From positions 1,984,001-2,048,000 of the forward strand of contig NZ_CP058278.1 in the NCBI RefSeq assembly GCF_013389455.1: a stretch of DNA of 64,000 nt, in the 5' to 3' direction. This document shows, piece by piece, positions 45,107-53,831 of this stretch. The notes under the pieces were generated by a model. It ran no database searches. It saw only the letters and a program-made list of their open reading frames with translations, and had not been told where the DNA came from. This stretch comes from Flavobacterium inviolabile. GTDB lineage: Bacteria > Bacteroidota > Bacteroidia > Flavobacteriales > Flavobacteriaceae. Positions within the stretch are counted from its first letter, which is position 1, and each line of letters opens with the position of its first letter. The translations under genes and the position numbers were made by a program.

Positions 45107-46267
45107 ATGTATAAAGCCCAAACCATTCAACAGCACTTTCAGGTTGATTATAGCTATAAGGTTGTTTTTACCCGAAATGTTTTTAACGAAACGAACACAG
45201 CACTAAAAAATATCATCAACAACGATAACGCCAAAATAGTGGTGGTTATCGAAAGAGATATCGCCGTTTACCATCCGGGAATCATTAACGATATTGCCGG
45301 ATACTTTCAGATGGATACTGTGGAAAGCAGTATTTTGATCGTGAAAGGCGGCGAAAGTATTAAAAACGATACCCGTGCCACCGAAGAAATATTACAGCTG
45401 ATCCACAACAACCAGGTGGATCGCCATTCCTATTTAATTGTTGTTGGCGGCGGTGCGGTACTTGATGCTGCCGGCTATGCTGCTGCAATTGCCCATCGCG
45501 GCATCCGTTTAATCCGTATTCCCACAACGGTTCTGTCACAGAACGATTCGGGCGTTGGAGTAAAAACCAGCGTGAACTACTTTGGAAAGAAAAACTTTTT
45601 AGGCACTTTTTCTCCACCCTATGCGGTAATCAATGATTCCGTTTTTCTGGAAACGCTCGATGAAAGAAACTGGCGTTCCGGTATAGCCGAAGCCATAAAA
45701 GTTGCCCTGATAAAAGATGCTGTTTTTTTTAACTGGATAACCGAAAACAGTAGGGCACTGAATGACCGCAATATGGAAATAATGGAGCAGCTGATTTTCC
45801 GTTGTGCCCAATTGCACCTGGAACATATCGGAACGGCCGGTGACCCATTCGAAAAAGGATCCTCACGTCCGCTTGATTTCGGGCACTGGGCAGCTCACAA
45901 ACTGGAATACCTTTCCGGTTACCAGGTACTGCACGGAGAAGCGGTAGCGGTAGGAGTAGCGCTGGACGCGGTATATTCCCGACTGTCAGGACGTCTGGAC
46001 GGTACCGATTTGCAGCGCATTTTAAACGTTTTAACCACATTGGGATTTGAGATTTTTCATCCGCTGCTATTGCAGGAAACCACTATGGAAATCAATCCGG
46101 CATTAGTAAAAGGACTGGAAGAATTCAGAGAACATCTGGGAGGAGAACTCACAGTCATGCTGTTAAGAAATATCGGGACAGGGGAGGAAGTACACCACCT
46201 GAACAAAAATATTCTTTCGGAGGCTGTTCAGTATTTAGCAAAATCGAATGTTTTAATTCAGGAATAG
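45107..46267 (+). CDS. eboD: EboD, 3-dehydroquinate synthase-like sugar phosphate cyclase
   Basis: 386 residues of the DHQ synthase/sugar-phosphate-cyclase fold. NAD-binding GGGAVLDAAGYAAAIAHRGI (~118-137), substrate/zinc-site residues in RSGIAEAIKVALIKD, SRPLDFGHWAAHKLE and LHGEAVAVG (His ligands). A standard aroB would be housekeeping; here the sequence departs from AroB at several signature positions and lies in the ebo operon, so it probably cyclises another sugar phosphate. The real substrate is unknown. It ends 2 bases before eboE. Confidence 0.86.
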   Translation: MYKAQTIQQHFQVDYSYKVVFTRNVFNETNTALKNIINNDNAKIVVVIERDIAVYHPGIINDIAGYFQMDTVESSILIVKGGESIKNDTRATEEILQLIHNNQVDRHSYLIVVGGGAVLDAAGYAAAIAHRGIRLIRIPTTVLSQNDSGVGVKTSVNYFGKKNFLGTFSPPYAVINDSVFLETLDERNWRSGIAEAIKVALIKDAVFFNWITENSRALNDRNMEIMEQLIFRCAQLHLEHIGTAGDPFEKGSSRPLDFGHWAAHKLEYLSGYQVLHGEAVAVGVALDAVYSRLSGRLDGTDLQRILNVLTTLGFEIFHPLLLQETTMEINPALVKGLEEFREHLGGELTVMLLRNIGTGEEVHHLNKNILSEAVQYLAKSNVLIQE

Positions 46268-46269
46268 GA

Positions 46270-47577
46270 ATGAAAATCAGGAATGAAGCTCATTTGAGCT
46301 ATTGCACTAACATTCACCCGGGAGAATCCTGGGAAGAAGTGTTTGCCAGCTTAAAACAATACACGCTGGCGGTAAAGGAAAAAATGGCTCCCGAAACCGA
46401 TTTTGGTATCGGATTACGACTTTCCTACGAAAGTGCGGTGACTTTGTCGCAGGCAGAAAATTGCAGCGCCTTTAAAAACTGGCTGGACGAAAATAAAACC
46501 TATGTTTTTACCATTAACGGCTTTCCGTATGGTAATTTCCACGGACAGCAGGTAAAAGACCAGGTTCATGCTCCGGACTGGCTAAGCCATGAAAGAGTGA
46601 ACTATACCTGCATGCTGTTTGACTTGCTGGCACAATTGCTGCCCAAAGGTATGGAAGGCGGTATTTCCACCTCGCCGTTATCCTATAAATACTGGTATGC
46701 CATTGAAGAAGACCGTGACCTTGCCAAAAAGAAAAGCTGTGAGCATCTGGTTGCGGTAGTACTTCACCTGGTGCAGCTAAACAAGTGGACCGGAAAGAAA
46801 ATGCACCTCGATATAGAACCGGAACCGGACGGATTGCTGGAAAATACCGATGATTTTATTGATTTTTTCCAGAATTATCTTTTAAAAGATGGTGTGATTG
46901 CCCTGATCAGGCAACTGAAATGTACCGGAGCGGAAGCCCGGCATTACATCCGGGAACACCTGCAGCTTTGTTATGATGTCTGCCATTTTGCGGTAGCTTT
47001 TGAAAAACCGGAAATGGTGATTCAGAAAATGGCGGACAGCCGGATAAAAATCGGCAAGCTGCAAATCAGTGCTGCCTTGCGCTGTCCGGTTACGGATGAG
47101 GTGACAACAGCAGAATTGTGCCGGCGTTTAAACCAGTTCAACGAGCCGGTTTACCTGCATCAGGCGGTACTCAGAACAAAATCGGGCGCGTTGTTAAAAT
47201 ACCCCGATTTACAACAGGGAATCGAGGCGATGCAGCAGCATGATCCGGAAGAATTGCGTACTCATTTTCACGTACCCATATTCCTGCCGGATTATCAGGG
47301 ACTGTATTCCACCCAGGAAGATATTGTTACCGCTCTGGAAATATGGACGAAACAGCCGTATACCACACATCTGGAAGTAGAAACCTATACCTGGGATGTT
47401 TTGCCCTCACAGCTTCAGATGGATCTAACAGACGCTATTCAACGTGAATTAGCGTGGGTTCTGCACTGTATTGAACACAAAAAAGAAAACCAAAAACCAC
47501 CCGTTAAAGGAATTAAATATGCAGCAAACAGCAGTCATAAACATAGTAGGACTCACTTCCGGGTTATTAAAGGATAA
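46270..47577 (+). CDS. eboE: EboE, TIM-barrel metabolite traffic protein
   Basis: 435 residues, xylose-isomerase-like TIM barrel (SYCTNIHPGESWEEVFASL, HLDIEPEPDGLLENTDDFIDFF, LCYDVCHFAVAFEKPEM). EboE is described as a metabolite traffic protein in annotation systems, with no proven activity. Its metal-site residues appear kept (Glu in DIEPEPDG, Asp and His in YDVCHFA). The last 59 bases overlap the start of the following phosphodiesterase gene, giving EboE a Lys/His/Ser-rich tail. Confidence 0.86.
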   Translation: MKIRNEAHLSYCTNIHPGESWEEVFASLKQYTLAVKEKMAPETDFGIGLRLSYESAVTLSQAENCSAFKNWLDENKTYVFTINGFPYGNFHGQQVKDQVHAPDWLSHERVNYTCMLFDLLAQLLPKGMEGGISTSPLSYKYWYAIEEDRDLAKKKSCEHLVAVVLHLVQLNKWTGKKMHLDIEPEPDGLLENTDDFIDFFQNYLLKDGVIALIRQLKCTGAEARHYIREHLQLCYDVCHFAVAFEKPEMVIQKMADSRIKIGKLQISAALRCPVTDEVTTAELCRRLNQFNEPVYLHQAVLRTKSGALLKYPDLQQGIEAMQQHDPEELRTHFHVPIFLPDYQGLYSTQEDIVTALEIWTKQPYTTHLEVETYTWDVLPSQLQMDLTDAIQRELAWVLHCIEHKKENQKPPVKGIKYAANSSHKHSRTHFRVIKG

Positions 47578-48943
47578 GGACCTTTTTCTGAGTAAATGGC
47601 TAAGCAAAAAAGGACAGCTCAGCACGATTGAGCCCGTTTTTCCGGCGCTCACTTGTACGGCTCAGGCAACGTATCTGACCGGTAAACACCCTGCCGGACA
47701 CGGTATCGTGGGGAACGGCTGGTACTTTAGGGATGAAGCCGAAGTGAAATTATGGAAACAGTCCAACAAACTGGTACAGGCTCCTAAAATCTGGGACATG
47801 GCAAAAGCCCTGAATCCGGAGTTTACCTGTGCGAACATGTTCTGGTGGTACAATATGTATTCCGGAGCGGACTTTTCGGTTACACCGCGGCCGCAGTATT
47901 GGGCTGACGGGCAGAAGAAACCCGATTGCTACAGTCAGCCGGCCTATCTCAGGGATCAGTTACAGCAGGAACTGGGAACATTTCCCTTATTTGATTTCTG
48001 GGGACCAAAAACAACCATAAAATCCAGTAAGTGGATCGCCGATGCTTCTAAACTGGTACACCAATGGCAAAATCCGACCCTTATGCTTGTTTACCTGCCG
48101 CATCTGGATTACTGCTGTCAGAAGTTTGCGCCCGGTTCACAGGAAATACAAAAGGATTTAAAAGAAATTGATGCCGTTTGTGAAGACCTAATCGGTTTCT
48201 TTGAAGCCAGGGGAGTAACCCCGATAGTGGTTTCGGAATACGGGATCACACCGGTAAACCACCCGGTCCATATTAACAGGATATTACGCGACAGCGGCTA
48301 TATTACCATACGGGAAGAAAGAGGACTGGAGCTGCTGGATGCCGGTCAGTCATTGGCATTTGCCCTTGCCGATCACCAGATCGCCCATGTGTATGTGCGC
48401 AATCCCGAAAAGATTAATGTCGTCAAAACCATACTGGAACAGGTTCCCGGTATCGAACTTGTTCTGGACGAAGCCGGCAAAAAAGAGTATAACATTAACC
48501 ACGAACGCGCCGGAGAATTGATCTGTATAGCCGATAAAAACAGCTGGTTTACCTATTATTACTGGAAAGATGATAACAGGGCTCCGGATTTTGCCCGGAC
48601 AGTCGATATTCATAAAAAACCGGGCTATGATCCCGTGGAAATGTTTCTGGATCCGCATAAAAAAATGATGCTGCCCAGAATTGTCCTGAAACTGCTGCGT
48701 AAAAAATTAGGTTTCCGCACCCTGATGGATGTTATTCCACTGGATGCCGGTCTTGTAAAAGGATCACACGGAAGAATAGCTGTTGAAGATACCGATAAAC
48801 CATTGCTGATAAGTCCGCTGGATACTGCCCAAAAAATAAACGCAACAGAAGTGTGCCCGATTATTCTGAAAGCAATTTTCGGAGAACAGGCCCCCGGTAA
48901 AACGGAACCGGCAATTATGGAACAAATACCAATAACCAGTTAA
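47519..48943 (+). CDS. eboF: Ebo-linked alkaline-phosphatase-superfamily phosphodiesterase
   Basis: 474 residues from the ATG at 47519, which has a good ribosome binding site (AAAGGA); an earlier in-frame start lies deeper inside eboE. Family marks: TCTAQATYLTGKHPAGHGIVGN (nucleophile Thr region), YLPHLDYCCQKF and VVSEYGITPVNHPVHI (metal-binding Asp/His). The nucleotide pyrophosphatase/phosphodiesterase family also closes the ebo set of scytonemin-producing cyanobacteria. No signal peptide, so cytoplasmic. It may remove a phosphate-linked carrier from the pathway intermediate; inferred. The symbol follows that position. Confidence 0.8.
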   Translation: MQQTAVINIVGLTSGLLKDKDLFLSKWLSKKGQLSTIEPVFPALTCTAQATYLTGKHPAGHGIVGNGWYFRDEAEVKLWKQSNKLVQAPKIWDMAKALNPEFTCANMFWWYNMYSGADFSVTPRPQYWADGQKKPDCYSQPAYLRDQLQQELGTFPLFDFWGPKTTIKSSKWIADASKLVHQWQNPTLMLVYLPHLDYCCQKFAPGSQEIQKDLKEIDAVCEDLIGFFEARGVTPIVVSEYGITPVNHPVHINRILRDSGYITIREERGLELLDAGQSLAFALADHQIAHVYVRNPEKINVVKTILEQVPGIELVLDEAGKKEYNINHERAGELICIADKNSWFTYYYWKDDNRAPDFARTVDIHKKPGYDPVEMFLDPHKKMMLPRIVLKLLRKKLGFRTLMDVIPLDAGLVKGSHGRIAVEDTDKPLLISPLDTAQKINATEVCPIILKAIFGEQAPGKTEPAIMEQIPITS

Positions 48944-48953
48944 ATTTACCATT

Positions 48954-49379
48954 ATGGATTTTACAGACATGATTCAGACCAACCAGGTGGTCATTAAATT
49001 ATCGGTAAGTAACGTACCGGTAGCGCAAAAGTTTTATACCGAAAAATTAGGTTTTAAAGTGGTACCGGACTACACCATCAACAAAGGCGGTACCTATGAA
49101 AAAGATTCCTATATACAGCTTACAAACGAAGGAATGGAGCACAAAGTTGCTTTGGGATTGTATAAGGATATTGACGAACCGCTGCAGCCGGAAGATACCG
49201 GAACCGCACCTACTTTTATGGTAAAAGACATCGATTCGGTTCGCCAATATTTGCTTTCGGAAGGGGTGACCGTTAGTGATATTGTTGAAAATACTTCCGA
49301 CAAAGGTTATATTGACCGCTTCGCTTTCTTTTCGGATCCTGATAATAATACCTTGGCAATTCGCCAGAATATGAATTAA
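48954..49379 (+). CDS. VOC/glyoxalase-family protein of ebo operon
   Basis: 141 residues, a pair of beta-alpha-beta-beta-beta modules: VVIKLSVSNVPVAQKFYTEKLGFKVV and APTFMVKDIDSVRQYLLSEGV, ending RFAFFSDPDNNTLAIRQN. VOC proteins bind a divalent metal and catalyse varied reactions (isomerisation, epimerisation, ring cleavage) or sequester small molecules. As the last gene, 10 bases after eboF and before a strong terminator, it belongs to the ebo operon. A second in-frame ATG six codons in is possible. Function unknown. Confidence 0.8.
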   Translation: MDFTDMIQTNQVVIKLSVSNVPVAQKFYTEKLGFKVVPDYTINKGGTYEKDSYIQLTNEGMEHKVALGLYKDIDEPLQPEDTGTAPTFMVKDIDSVRQYLLSEGVTVSDIVENTSDKGYIDRFAFFSDPDNNTLAIRQNMN

Positions 49380-49395
49380 AAAGACATTTTGAATT

Positions 49396-49440
49396 AAAAA
49401 AAACACGTTGCCGGATTTTATCCGGCAACGTGTTTTTTTA
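49396..49440 (+). terminator. Strong terminator closing the ebo operon
   Basis: A 14-base perfect stem AACACGTTGCCGGA/TCCGGCAACGTGTT with a 5-base loop, followed by TTTTTT. Confidence 0.92.
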
Positions 49441-49771
49441 TGGATCAATTAGTAATTAAAGTGTTGTAAAACAATACTTCCTGTTGAAATTAAACGGTAC
49501 ATGACTGCAATTAGCAGCTATAGCATTCCCGGAATAATTTCAGATACCTTTGTCATTGTGAAATCCGGATATCAGGATTAAAATGACAAGAAAAAATAGA
49601 GAAATAATTTTTTTTGTCATAACGAGCGTTGATTTGGGATTAAAAATCAGATCCTTATATAGCTTATAGAAAATAGTGGCTGTTAAGAAATCTAAAACTA
49701 TCGCTTTATAGTACATAAGACTGCCAATGCTTTAAAAGGTTTAACCGAAACTTTAACGCTGGTATTATTTT
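49441..49771. other. Intergenic region upstream of third outer-membrane barrel
   Basis: 331 bases, AT-rich, without a supportable gene on either strand. Apart from the palindrome and -7 box at its right end, no terminator, operator or structured element is evident. Confidence 0.5.
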
Positions 49772-49786
49772 TATTTAGTCTAAATA
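49772..49786. promoter_or_regulatory. Operator-like palindrome before outer-membrane barrel gene
   Basis: TATTTAGTCTAAATA, a perfect palindrome with a central T, sits 4 bases upstream of the -7 box at 49791-49798, where a repressor would block polymerase. The AT-rich TATTTAG half-site resembles iron-regulator boxes in Bacteroidota; that identity is a guess. Confidence 0.5.
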
Positions 49787-49790
49787 GGTG

Positions 49791-49798
49791 TATTTTTG
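49791..49798 (+). promoter_or_regulatory. -7 promoter element
   Basis: TATTTTTG, exact TANNTTTG match, 25 bases upstream of the GTG start of the barrel gene. It shows that an upstream in-frame start at 49788 cannot be used. Confidence 0.5.
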
Positions 49799-49823
49799 CT
49801 CCCGATTATATAAAGCCTATATC

Positions 49824-52262
49824 GTGAAACAAATTTTTACCCTTCTGCTGATATTGCTCATCCAGTATCAGGTTACCGCCCAGAATACTTCCAATACCGA
49901 ACTAAACGGAAATGTCCTTAACAATAACCTTCCCCTTGAATTTGTCACGGTAGCACTACTGGATAGTGATACCCGGAAAATAATTAGCAGTACGATTACC
50001 GATACAAACGGTAACTATACTTTTGCGGCAGTGGCACCCGGCGATTATATCGTAACGGCAAGCTTTATCGGTTACAGCACTTCCGGATCGGAACGCATCA
50101 CAATCCATTCCGGCGACCGGAATAAAACAATAGCTGCCATAGTGTTAAAGGAAGATAAAACACTGCTCAATGAAGTCGTGGTAGAAGCCACGGTAAAGAA
50201 ACCTTTGATACAGCTGCAATCGGATAAGATTGTGATGAACATTGAAAACAGTGCCTTATCAGAAGGGAATACGGCTTTGGAACTACTTGAAAAAGCACCG
50301 GGAGTTATAGTGGATAATGACGGGAACATCAGCCTGAGAGGAAAGCAGGGAGTGACGATCATGATTAATGATAAGAAAACATATTTATCCCAGCAGCAGC
50401 TGACCAATCTGCTAAAAGGAACGGCTTCTTCTTCGGTAGGAACGATTGAGGTGATTACCAATCCTTCTGCCAAATATGATGCGGCCGGGAATGCCGGAGT
50501 CATTAATATCAAACTAAAGAAAAACAACAAATCCGGATTTAACGGATCGGTAAACGGCAATTACGGCAGGGGACGTAAAAACCGGTTTGGCAGCGGATTA
50601 AACCTGAATTATAAAGCTAATAAATACAATTTTTACGGTAGCTACGACCAGTATTACCGCGGGGAAAGCGAAACATTCACTTTCGAACGAAAATTTTATA
50701 CTGACGGGAACCGTCAGCAGCTCGACAAAATCTCGAATCAGTACAGTGTAACCGACGAACCTTTAAAAACCAACAACTTTAAAGCAGGAGTAGAGTATGA
50801 TCTTTCCGAAAATACCTTTATTGGTTTTAGCCTTACGGGCGATGTGGGAAGCTATACCAGCAACAGTATGTCCGAAAATAAAGTACGATTAGCAGCCAGC
50901 GAGTTGCTTTCCGATGCGCTGACAAACAATCACAACCATTCCAAATGGAACAGCCTGAGTTATAACGGAAGTTTTTTACATAAATTCAACCAGGGCAAGC
51001 AGGAAATCAGTGCCGATCTGGATTATACCCATTCCCGTTTCCGGGACAATGCGCTTCTGGAAACCCAATTCAATCCTACAGCCAGCCAGAATGCTTATCT
51101 GTCGACCCGTAGGGGAATGACCCCTTCGTCGACTACTATTTTTGTAGCCAAAGCCGATTATATTTATCGCATCAAAGAAAAATTAAGCTTTGAAGGCGGA
51201 TGGAAGAGCAGTTTTGTAAAATCGGACAACGATGTGCAATACGATACAATTGCGGCCGGTAACTGGACGATTGACAAAGGAACGACCAACCATTTTATTT
51301 ATAAAGAGCAGATCCATGCCGGTTATGTCAATTACAAGCAAAGTTTCCGCTTTATGGAAGTTCAGGCAGGGCTGAGAGCGGAATATACACATGCGGAAGG
51401 AAACCAGGTAACGCTGAACTCCGTTGTTAAAAGAGATTATGTACAGCTGTTCCCGAGCCTGTTCCTAAAGAAAAACATCGGCGAGCGTCATGCCGTACAA
51501 CTGTCATACAGCAGAAGGATTGACCGTCCGGATTATTACGACCTGAACCCGTTCCGTTTTTTCAGGGATGCGTTTATTTTCTATGAAGGAAATCCATACC
51601 TGCAGCCGGAGCTGACCCATTCTGTGGAAGGTGGTTATTCCTTTTTGAGCAAGCACATGATTAACTTTTTCTACAGCAGTACCGATGATGTGATCGTCGA
51701 TGCGATTACGCAGATAGACAATAGCAATACCACCATACTGCGTTCGGAAAACCTGAGCAAAAGAAAGAATTACGGATTCAGCCTTACGTCTGCTGTAAAA
51801 ATAAGCCGTTGGTGGGATGCGAACACCTTTGTGAATGTCTATAAAAATGAATTCAGCGGTGAGCAAAACGAAACGGCTGTAGCCACGGGCATCTGGAGCT
51901 ATACCGTCAATTCCCAGCACAGTATGAAATTTAAACAGGGATTATCGGCCGAATTCAGTTTCCAGTACAACTCCAGATCCATTTACAGCACTTTCGAACG
52001 AAAAGACTTTTTTGTGGTATCCACAGGATTGCAAAAAAAGATACTGGACAACAAGGCAACAGTGAAAGTAGCGGTAAACGATATCTTTAAAAGCCGACGT
52101 TTCTACAGAACCATGCAGTTTAACAATATCGACATGAAAGAGAATATCAATCTCGACAGCCGTATTGTAAACGTTTCATTTACGTATAATTTCGGTGACC
52201 AGAGCAATGCCGCCCGAAAAATAAACAAGGAAGAGGACGATACGAAAAAAAGAATGAAATAG
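49824..52262 (+). CDS. Outer-membrane beta-barrel protein, PF14905-like (third copy)
   Basis: 812 residues from the GTG at 49824, giving a good signal peptide (MKQIFTLLLILLIQYQVTAQ); an earlier frame start falls inside the promoter. It has a carboxypeptidase-like domain (~25-105), a plug-like domain (~115-225, with SDKIVMNIENSALSEGNTALELLEK and VITNPSAKYDAAGNAGVINI) and a barrel ending SFTYNFGDQ plus a charged tail. More distant from the other two barrels in this window. An operator palindrome suggests regulated, perhaps iron-responsive, expression. Ligand unknown. Confidence 0.85.
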   Translation: MKQIFTLLLILLIQYQVTAQNTSNTELNGNVLNNNLPLEFVTVALLDSDTRKIISSTITDTNGNYTFAAVAPGDYIVTASFIGYSTSGSERITIHSGDRNKTIAAIVLKEDKTLLNEVVVEATVKKPLIQLQSDKIVMNIENSALSEGNTALELLEKAPGVIVDNDGNISLRGKQGVTIMINDKKTYLSQQQLTNLLKGTASSSVGTIEVITNPSAKYDAAGNAGVINIKLKKNNKSGFNGSVNGNYGRGRKNRFGSGLNLNYKANKYNFYGSYDQYYRGESETFTFERKFYTDGNRQQLDKISNQYSVTDEPLKTNNFKAGVEYDLSENTFIGFSLTGDVGSYTSNSMSENKVRLAASELLSDALTNNHNHSKWNSLSYNGSFLHKFNQGKQEISADLDYTHSRFRDNALLETQFNPTASQNAYLSTRRGMTPSSTTIFVAKADYIYRIKEKLSFEGGWKSSFVKSDNDVQYDTIAAGNWTIDKGTTNHFIYKEQIHAGYVNYKQSFRFMEVQAGLRAEYTHAEGNQVTLNSVVKRDYVQLFPSLFLKKNIGERHAVQLSYSRRIDRPDYYDLNPFRFFRDAFIFYEGNPYLQPELTHSVEGGYSFLSKHMINFFYSSTDDVIVDAITQIDNSNTTILRSENLSKRKNYGFSLTSAVKISRWWDANTFVNVYKNEFSGEQNETAVATGIWSYTVNSQHSMKFKQGLSAEFSFQYNSRSIYSTFERKDFFVVSTGLQKKILDNKATVKVAVNDIFKSRRFYRTMQFNNIDMKENINLDSRIVNVSFTYNFGDQSNAARKINKEEDDTKKRMK

Positions 52263-52297
52263 TAACCAACCGGAATTTGAACACAAACTATTTCAAT

Positions 52298-52331
52298 AGC
52301 GAACCATTATAAAGGGTTCGCTTTTTTTTTG
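52298..52331 (+). terminator. Terminator after outer-membrane barrel gene
   Basis: Stem GCGAACC/GGTTCGC (52299-52305, 52315-52321) followed by a run of nine T. Confidence 0.85.
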
Positions 52332-52420
52332 TGGGATACCTCATACCAATAACCGGAACAACAGCATTGTTTTTAGTATATTTGAATAGGACAAATTGAG
52401 TTACGGACACATTCACACAA

Positions 52421-52484
52421 TCAAACCTCAAAAATCAAACCTCTAACCTCTAATATCCTATATCAAACTTCTAATATCTAACCT
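52421..52484. repeat. Degenerate TCAAACCTCTAA-type tract
   Basis: About 64 bases of irregular repeats of TCAAACCTC and CTAATATC immediately before the VOC start codon. The same kind of sloppy, spacerless short-repeat tract as at 15741-15808, with a different unit. Confidence 0.6.
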
Positions 52485-52485
52485 C

Positions 52486-52866
52486 ATGAACACCCCCCAC
52501 AACCCGGTGGTCTATTTTGAAATTCCGGTAACGGATGTAGACCGGGCCATAACATTTTACCAGGCCGTTTTTGCTTTTGAATTTGAAAAGGATATAATTG
52601 ACGGCAATGAAATGGCTTTTTTCCCGATAAAAGAAAACGGTTCCGGCATTTCGGGCGGACTGGCAAAAGGAGAAATCTATAAACCTACGACAGACGGTTG
52701 CTTGCTGTATTTCCGAACAGCAGACATAACCGAAACATTAGCACTTGCAGTGCAAAACGGCGGGAAAATCCTTTTTCCGAAAACCTCCAACGGAGAATGG
52801 GGCTTTGTAGCCGAATTTGAAGACAGTGAAGGAAACCGGATCGCTTTACGGCAATTTGTCCGTTAA
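52486..52866 (+). CDS. VOC-family protein
   Basis: 126 residues with one full VOC fold: VVYFEIPVTDVDRAITFYQAVFAFEF and GCLLYFRTADITETLALAVQNGG, ending FVAEFEDSEGNRIALRQF. Putative metal ligands are the Glu of YFEIP and the Glu of AEFEDSEGN. Bleomycin-resistance/glyoxalase-like; reaction unknown. A possible -7 box TATATTTG lies at 52377-52384, about 100 bases upstream; the leader in between is a degenerate repeat tract. Stand-alone, facing the oxidoreductase gene. Confidence 0.8.
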   Translation: MNTPHNPVVYFEIPVTDVDRAITFYQAVFAFEFEKDIIDGNEMAFFPIKENGSGISGGLAKGEIYKPTTDGCLLYFRTADITETLALAVQNGGKILFPKTSNGEWGFVAEFEDSEGNRIALRQFVR

Positions 52867-52875
52867 TATAAAAAA

Positions 52876-52902
52876 AACAGCGGGCTTAAAAACCCGCTGC
52901 TT
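52876..52902 (-). terminator. Terminator of the NmrA-like gene
   Basis: Stem CAGCGGG/CCCGCTG (52879-52885, 52894-52900). On the minus strand it is followed by TTTTTTTTAT; on the plus strand there is no T-run. Confidence 0.75.
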
Positions 52903-52905
52903 CGA

Positions 52906-53547
52906 TCAGACGTTTGCAATAAAAGGTGCTTTCCTATGATATTGGGTATCGGTTAATTGGGCAATAAGAAAAAGTGCCAGGTTTTTTGCACCGATCGTAT
53001 TCCCGGAACAATCCTGTGTACTGACCCTGATTTCGGTAATCTCATCGGTCAGTTCAATTAACGGAAGCCTTACCAAAGTCCAGTCGGCCTCGCTTTGCGA
53101 TAATATGGCATACTCTTGCTGTTTATCGGCAGTCGTTTCCGGGTAATGCGTTTTCATCCAGTCGGTAGCTGCCTGCACCGCCGGATTTTTGGTATCCTGA
53201 GGTGTAGCTACATTTAAACCGGTAATAACGATATACCGGTTGATTTCTAACTCTTGCATGGCTGCTAATATATTTGTTGTGGCGGTACTGAATATGGACG
53301 TTTCACTATTGGGTATTCCTAAACCGAGCGTACTGATGATGGCATCACAGCCCGTCAATAACGATTTGATATCCTGATAGGAATTGGCATTGCCGGTAAT
53401 CACGTCCATTAATGGATTCTTGAAAGGCAGGTGTTCCGGATTCCGGATCAGCAGTTTGGTCTCAAAACCGCTGTTTAGTAAGGTGGTTACAAGAAATTTT
53501 CCGGCTTTACCGGTTCCGCCAAGTACGGCTATTTTGATTGGTTTCAT
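52906..53547 (-). CDS. NAD(P)-binding oxidoreductase, NmrA/atypical SDR
   Basis: 213 residues from ATG at 53547 (MKPIKIAVLGGTGKAGKFLV). The Rossmann GGTGKAGKF motif (~9-18) defines the atypical SDR/NmrA group. Further family features are DAIISTLGLG and YIVITGLNVATPQDTKNP. Such proteins either reduce quinone-like substrates or sense NAD(P)H redox state. No Tyr-x3-Lys catalytic pair is evident, which favours sensing or an atypical reaction. Monocistronic. Confidence 0.78.
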   Translation of the reverse strand: MKPIKIAVLGGTGKAGKFLVTTLLNSGFETKLLIRNPEHLPFKNPLMDVITGNANSYQDIKSLLTGCDAIISTLGLGIPNSETSIFSTATTNILAAMQELEINRYIVITGLNVATPQDTKNPAVQAATDWMKTHYPETTADKQQEYAILSQSEADWTLVRLPLIELTDEITEIRVSTQDCSGNTIGAKNLALFLIAQLTDTQYHRKAPFIANV

Positions 53548-53831
53548 AATCATTGTTTATAAAATTAGACATGGAAAAATCATGCTCCTCTTCGTGAAGA
53601 ACAGTAATTTCTGCAAAACACATGTTTCGCAAAATCAGGGGTACTATTTTATAAACAGATTCTAATAGTGTAAATATAGCCTGTATTTTAAAACGAAATG
53701 CGGTTTAAGAAAAGGAATTGACTGTACGGAATAAATAATTTTCATAACTTCGGAATTCACAATGATGTGTTGTATATCCCGGTATGAGAGGGTTTATGAT
53801 ATTGATTTACAATTTTTTATAAATACTAAAT

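Noticed and set aside
45107..46267. Housekeeping aroB (3-dehydroquinate synthase)
   Set aside because: Its position inside the ebo operon and its departures from AroB signatures favour the EboD paralogue.
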